A DNA stretch of 64,000 nucleotides from Knoellia locipacati (GTDB taxonomy: Bacteria > Actinomycetota > Actinomycetes > Actinomycetales > Dermatophilaceae). This document shows, piece after piece, positions 60,372 through 64,000 of the stretch. The stretch covers positions 310,001 through 374,000 of the forward strand of contig NZ_BKBA01000008.1 of assembly GCF_007992835.1 (NCBI RefSeq). The letters run 5' to 3'. How positions within the stretch are numbered: position 1 is the first letter of the stretch; every line of letters starts with the position of its first letter. The notes under the pieces were generated by a model that ran no database searches, had not been told where the DNA came from, and saw only the letters and a list, made by a program, of their open reading frames with translations. A program made the position numbers and the translations under genes.

Positions 60372-61277
60372 GTGACGATGCTCCGTATGGATCTCGCCCC
60401 TGCCACTGCTGCGGACCTGCGCACGGCGCTCGAGGGCACCGGCTACCTCGTCGACGACGAGCTCGCGACGATCGCGTGGCTCGCGACCCGGCTGTCGCGT
60501 CCGCTGCTCCTCGAGGGTGAGCCCGGCACCGGCAAGACCGCGCTCGCCGAGGCGCTCGCGCTCGCGGCCGGCGTCCCGCTCATCCGGCTCCAGTGCCATG
60601 AGGGGATCGACGCGAGCCAGGCGCTCTACGACTGGGACTTCCCGCGCCAGATCCTCCACCTGCGCGCGGTCGAGGCGGTGGACGCGGGTGAGGGCAGGGG
60701 CTCGCTCGACGAGGTCGAAGCCGGGCTGTTCGAGGAGCGCTTCCTCGTCGCGCGACCGATCCTGCGGGCGCTTCGTGAGGCGCCGGCGGTCCTGCTCGTC
60801 GACGAGATCGACCGGGCTGACGACGAGTTCGAGGCGTTCCTGCTCGAGGTCCTGTCGACGTGGCAGGTGAGCATCCCCGAGCTCGGGACGGTGCGCGCGA
60901 CCGTGCCCCCGCTCGTCGTCCTCACGTCCAACCGCACCCGCGAGGTGCACGACGCGCTCAAGCGGCGCTGTCTCTACCACTGGCTCGAGCACCCCTCTCT
61001 CGAGCGGGAGCTCGCCATCGTGCGCTCCCGGGCGCCCGAGGTGTCCGAGGCGCTGGCCGAGCAGGTCGTGCGCGCCGTGCACGCCGTCCGCGAGGACCCC
61101 GAGCTGCTCAAGCCGCCCGGTGTCGCCGAGACCCTCGACTGGGCGCGCGCCCTGCACGAGCTGGGGGTGCGCGACCTCGACACCGCCTCAGCGGCAGCGT
61201 CGCTCGGTGTGGCCGTGAAGTACCGCGAGGACTCCGAGCGGGTGCGTGCCTCGCTCGACCGGATCCTCGGCCGGTGA
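60372..61277 (+). CDS. MoxR-type AAA ATPase, CoxD-like
   Basis: 301 aa. Walker A GEPGTGKT (about residue 50), Walker B LLVDEIDRA, sensor motif VVLTSNRTREVHDALKRRC. CoxD-type ATPases act with CoxE VWA proteins in maturing the active site of aerobic CO dehydrogenase. Start uncertain: GTG 60372, ATG 60378 or ATG 60387. The next gene begins four bases after the stop. Confidence 0.88.
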   Translation: MTMLRMDLAPATAADLRTALEGTGYLVDDELATIAWLATRLSRPLLLEGEPGTGKTALAEALALAAGVPLIRLQCHEGIDASQALYDWDFPRQILHLRAVEAVDAGEGRGSLDEVEAGLFEERFLVARPILRALREAPAVLLVDEIDRADDEFEAFLLEVLSTWQVSIPELGTVRATVPPLVVLTSNRTREVHDALKRRCLYHWLEHPSLERELAIVRSRAPEVSEALAEQVVRAVHAVREDPELLKPPGVAETLDWARALHELGVRDLDTASAAASLGVAVKYREDSERVRASLDRILGR

Positions 61278-61281
61278 GGTC

Positions 61282-62409
61282 GTGACACCCTCTCGGCCCG
61301 TCGTTCGGCCCGCCGACGAGGTCCTCCTCGGCTTCGCTCGTGCCCTGCGGGCTGCCGGTGTGGCCGTGACCGCAGACCGCGAGCGCACCTGGCTGCTCGC
61401 CGCCGCCACCGTCGGTCTCGAGGACCAGGCGGGCGTGTATGCCGCGGGGCGGGCCACGCTCTGCGGCTCGCCTGCCGACCTCGAGAGGTACGACCTCGTG
61501 TATGCCGTGTGGTTCGGTGCCCAACGTCCCGCGGCTGCACGCCGGGCGCCGTCTCGCCCCCCGACGACGATGGCCGACCTGCGTGACGGCCGCGACGGTG
61601 ACGGCTCTGACGAGGGTGAGGAGCTCGACGCGGACGACGTGCGGGCTCGGGCCAGTGCCACGGAGGTGTTGCGGCACAGGGACATCGCCTCGATGTCGGC
61701 CCGTGAGCGAGCCGCCCTGGCGCGGATGTTCGCGACCCTGCGCCCGCGCCCGCCGCGACGCCGCACCCACCGCACGTCCCCGTCGAGGCGGGGCCGGGTC
61801 GACGCCCGCGCGACGCTGCGCGAGATGGTCCGACGGCACGGCGAGCCCGGGCCGGTCCGGCGGCGCCGTCGTGCCGAGCGGCCGCGCCGGGTCGTCGTCC
61901 TGCTCGACGTCTCCGGCTCGATGAGTGCCTACGCCGACGCGTTGCTCCGCCTCGCGCACGCGTGGTGCCGGACGCCCGGTCCCGTCGAGGTCTTCACCCT
62001 CGGCACGCGGCTCACCCACGTCACGGCGGCGCTGCACCAGCGCGACCCCGACCGCGCCCTCGTCGCCGCCGGGCTCACGATCCCCGACTGGTCGGGTGGC
62101 ACGCGTCTCGCCGACGGACTCAAGGCGTTCCTCGACCGCTGGGGGAGGCGTGGCATGGCCCGCGGTGCCGTCGTGGTCCTCGTGAGCGACGGGTGGGAGC
62201 GGGGCGACCCCGAGGGCCTCGCCGAGCAGATGCGCCGCCTGCACGCGCTGGCCCACCACGTCGTCTGGGCGAACCCGCACCGCGGGCACGACGCCTACGA
62301 GCCGGTGCAGCAGGGCATCGTCGCGGCCCTGCCGTACGTTGACTCCTTCGTCGCGGGTCACTCGATGGCCGCGTTCGCCGAGCTGCTGGAGGTCGTCGCC
62401 GATGCGTGA
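61282..62409 (+). CDS. VWA domain protein, CoxE-like
   Basis: 375 aa. A C-terminal von Willebrand A domain with the MIDAS motif LLDVSGSMS (DxSxS) and a later DGWERGDPEG. The N-terminal half resembles CoxE. A strongly basic Arg-rich linker precedes the VWA domain. GTG start at 61282. Works with the preceding ATPase in metallocofactor insertion, by family knowledge. Confidence 0.85.
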   Translation: MTPSRPVVRPADEVLLGFARALRAAGVAVTADRERTWLLAAATVGLEDQAGVYAAGRATLCGSPADLERYDLVYAVWFGAQRPAAARRAPSRPPTTMADLRDGRDGDGSDEGEELDADDVRARASATEVLRHRDIASMSARERAALARMFATLRPRPPRRRTHRTSPSRRGRVDARATLREMVRRHGEPGPVRRRRRAERPRRVVVLLDVSGSMSAYADALLRLAHAWCRTPGPVEVFTLGTRLTHVTAALHQRDPDRALVAAGLTIPDWSGGTRLADGLKAFLDRWGRRGMARGAVVVLVSDGWERGDPEGLAEQMRRLHALAHHVVWANPHRGHDAYEPVQQGIVAALPYVDSFVAGHSMAAFAELLEVVADA

Positions 62410-63517
62410 GGTGCTGCGCGAGCTGCGCGACTGGTGGGAGGCGGGTGAGCCCGTGGCGCTGGCGACGGTCGTCGACACGTTCAGCTCGTCACCGCGCCCG
62501 CCCGGTGCCGCGATGCTCGTCGGGCCCGACGCCACCGTCGTCGGCTCGGTGTCCGGAGGGTGCGTCGAGGGTGCCGTCTACGAGGTCGGGCAGTCCGTCC
62601 TGGCCTCTGCCACAGCAGAGCTCGCGCACTACGGCATCGCCGACAGCACGGCATACAGCGTGGGTCTGTCGTGCGGCGGAGAGCTCGACGTCTTCGTCGA
62701 GCGGGTCGACCGTGAGAGCTTCTCCGAGCTGGGCGGTGTCGCCGACGACATCGACGCCGGGCGCCCTGTCGCCGTCGCCACCGTCGTCGCACACCCGGAC
62801 CCGACATGGGTGGGGCGCCGGCTCGTCGTCAGGCCGGACTCGGTGGTGGGCGAGCTCGGCAGCGACCGCGCCCACGACGCCGTCACCGACGACGCCCGCG
62901 GACTGCTCGACCACGGCACGACCGAGACCCTGACCTACGGACCCGACGGCGAGCGACGCGGTGAGGGGATGCGGGTCTTCGTCGCGTCGTACGCACCGAA
63001 GCCGCGAATGATCGTCTTCGGCGCCATCGACTTCGCGGCGGCGGTCGCCGAGATGGGTGCCTTCCTCGGGTATGCCGTGACCGTGTGCGACGCGCGCCCG
63101 GTCTTCGCGACGGCGGCGCGGCTGCCGGCGGCGGACGAGGTGGTCGTTGCCTGGCCGCACGCCTACCTGCGTGACGAGGCGGCTGCGGGGCGGGTCGACG
63201 GGCGCACGGTGCTGTGCGTGCTCACCCACGACCCCAAGTTCGACGTGCCCCTGCTCGAGGTGGCGCTCCGGCTGCCTGCCGTCGCCTACATCGGGGCGAT
63301 GGGCTCGCGCCGCACCCACGACGACCGGATGCGGCACCTGCGCGAGGCGGGGCTCACCGAGACCGAGCTGTCGCGGCTGTCGTCACCGATCGGGCTCGAC
63401 CTCGGCGGGCGCACCCCGCAGGAGACGGCGGTGTCGATCGCCGCCGAGATCGTCGCGCTCCGGTGGGGCGGGGCGGGCGACCGGCTCACCGAGCGACAGG
63501 GCCCGATCCACACCTGA
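62402..63517 (+). CDS. xdhC: XdhC/CoxI family maturation factor
   Basis: 371 aa. An N-terminal XdhC_CoxI domain (WWEAGEPVALATVVDTFSSSPRPPGAAMLV...GSVSGGCVEGAVYE) and a C-terminal Rossmann domain with YIGAMGSRRTHDDRMRHL and GLDLGGRTPQETAVSIAAEIVALR. The protein delivers sulfurated molybdenum cofactor to its target. The cluster is missing structural dehydrogenase genes within the window. It overlaps the VWA gene by 8 bases. Confidence 0.9.
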   Translation: MREVLRELRDWWEAGEPVALATVVDTFSSSPRPPGAAMLVGPDATVVGSVSGGCVEGAVYEVGQSVLASATAELAHYGIADSTAYSVGLSCGGELDVFVERVDRESFSELGGVADDIDAGRPVAVATVVAHPDPTWVGRRLVVRPDSVVGELGSDRAHDAVTDDARGLLDHGTTETLTYGPDGERRGEGMRVFVASYAPKPRMIVFGAIDFAAAVAEMGAFLGYAVTVCDARPVFATAARLPAADEVVVAWPHAYLRDEAAAGRVDGRTVLCVLTHDPKFDVPLLEVALRLPAVAYIGAMGSRRTHDDRMRHLREAGLTETELSRLSSPIGLDLGGRTPQETAVSIAAEIVALRWGGAGDRLTERQGPIHT

Positions 63518-63523
63518 TCACCC

Positions 63524-63588
63524 TCGACTTCTTGCCCCGTTGGGACAGGCTCGCTGGCGCTCGCTGTCCCGACGGGGCAAGAAGTCGA
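63524..63588. repeat. Dispersed hairpin element, copy 2
   Basis: Arms 63524-63547 and 63565-63588 (24 bp, one G:T-type mismatch) with a 17-base loop GGCTCGCTGGCGCTCGC. The arm sequence is identical to copy 1 at 39660 for 22 bases, and the loop is nearly the reverse complement of that loop. It lies between xdhC and a convergent small gene, seven bases past the xdhC stop. Confidence 0.75.
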
Positions 63589-63591
63589 ATG

Positions 63592-63789
63592 TCAGGCGGC
63601 GCGGTCGTAGGCGTCGAGGTCGTGCAGGACGCGACGGCTGTCGGCGTCGTGGTCGACGTGGTGGCGGAAGTCGTCGGACCACGGGGCGACCCGCTGGCGA
63701 CGGTTGTTGCGCTCGAGTGCCCAGACGAAGAGGGCGGTGAGGACGAGCGCGGGGACGAGGGGGACGAGGTTCTCGATGAAGGTGCTCAT
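63592..63789 (-). CDS. Small membrane protein
   Basis: 65 aa with one hydrophobic helix (LVPLVPALVLTALFVWAL) and a charged C-terminal half rich in Arg, Asp and His. ATG with CTTGTGCC upstream and no clear ribosome-binding site. The length and hydrophobic pattern are its main support; function unknown. Confidence 0.5.
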   Translation of the reverse strand: MSTFIENLVPLVPALVLTALFVWALERNNRRQRVAPWSDDFRHHVDHDADSRRVLHDLDAYDRAA

Positions 63790-63817
63790 GGCACAAGTTT
63801 GATGCCCGACCACATCC

Positions 63818-63862
63818 TGCCACGAGTGGCAGACCTGCCCCTCTTGCACAAGATGCTGCCAC
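63818..63862. promoter_or_regulatory. Candidate GlxA/AraC-type operator
   Basis: TGCCAC-GA-GTGGCA (63818-63831) is a near-perfect palindrome, and a further TGCCAC half-site lies at 63857-63862, just before the GlxA-type gene. The same half-site (GTGGC/GCCAC) is found in front of the other GlxA gene at 22120. Confidence 0.4.
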
Positions 63863-63879
63863 GCTGTCATGCTGCAGGG

Positions 63880-64000
63880 ATGGCCCTCCGCTCCGTCGCC
63901 GTCGTGCTCCAGGATCCCGTCGCGATGTTCGAGTTCGGTGTCCTGTCCGAGGTGTTCGGCATCGACCGCACCGACGACGGCGTGCCGCCCTTCGACTTCC
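63880..64000 (+). CDS. GlxA-family regulator (partial, cut by window end)
   Basis: The first 40 residues, MALRSVAVVLQDPVAMFEFG..., match the beginning of a DJ-1/PfpI domain of GlxA-type AraC regulators (VAVVLQDPVAMFEFGVLSEVFG). The rest, including any helix-turn-helix, is beyond the window. It resembles the gene at 22155 in overall type, but not closely in sequence. Confidence 0.75.
   Translation, partial: MALRSVAVVLQDPVAMFEFGVLSEVFGIDRTDDGVPPFDF

Overview
The window comes from a high-GC (about 70% or more by eye) actinobacterium. GTG starts are common, ATGA/GTGA stop-start overlaps are frequent, and menaquinone genes flank a 14-gene respiratory complex I operon. The gene order menG - geranylgeranyl reductase - polyprenyl synthase - htpX - yajQ resembles what I recall of Mycobacterium (Rv0558-Rv0566c), and two nuo loci with korAB between them resemble Streptomyces. 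I infer Micrococcales, perhaps Intrasporangiaceae-like; this was not checked by alignment.

Layout. 1-19.5 kb: menG, a geranylgeranyl-reductase-type flavoprotein, the complete nuoABCDEFGHIJKLMN operon and a polyprenyl diphosphate synthase. This makes and uses menaquinone. A near-perfect Rex operator lies in front of the flavoprotein/nuo transcription unit, implying NADH/NAD+ control. 19.5-20.7 kb: a DUF559 putative nuclease gene enclosed by a 34-bp near-perfect inverted repeat. 20.7-29.7 kb: MFS exporter, GlxA-type regulator with a PLP-fold deaminase/aldolase and a lactone oxidase, rarD, and korAB (2-oxoglutarate:ferredoxin oxidoreductase). 29.9-36.5 kb: a WXG100/EspC-like small protein, a DUF1023 hydrolase and a lipoprotein, then a small secreted membrane protein divergent from a large LuxR-type ATPase regulator, then a DUF4242 protein.

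36.5-49.8 kb: a second, partial complex I locus (nuoA,B,C,H,I,J,K,L,M,N) with no nuoD, E, F or G. It is interrupted by a membrane protein, a zinc-finger protein and an SGNH hydrolase; a minus-strand multicopper oxidase/membrane protein pair occupies the place where nuoD is expected. 49.8-55.5 kb: htpX, an FMN reductase, aminopeptidase N, a second SGNH hydrolase, yajQ. 55.6-58.5 kb: tRNA-Tyr, a GH15 glycosidase and a ZIP metal transporter. 58.5-63.8 kb: a zinc alcohol dehydrogenase, then a molybdo-hydroxylase accessory set (MocA-like nucleotidyltransferase, CoxD-like AAA ATPase, CoxE-like VWA protein, XdhC). The window ends in a second GlxA-type regulator.

The most striking signal is not a gene. 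The non-palindromic octamer GTATGCCG (or CGGCATAC) occurs about 52 times, on both strands, in several reading frames and between genes, against about two expected from base composition. Its density resembles that of DNA-uptake or Chi-type sequences. A second structural signal is a family of hairpins of about 62 bp, one of which forms the 3' end of nuoK of the second locus. No CRISPR array, insertion sequence, rRNA or prophage was seen, and no gene-free stretch exceeds about 215 bases.
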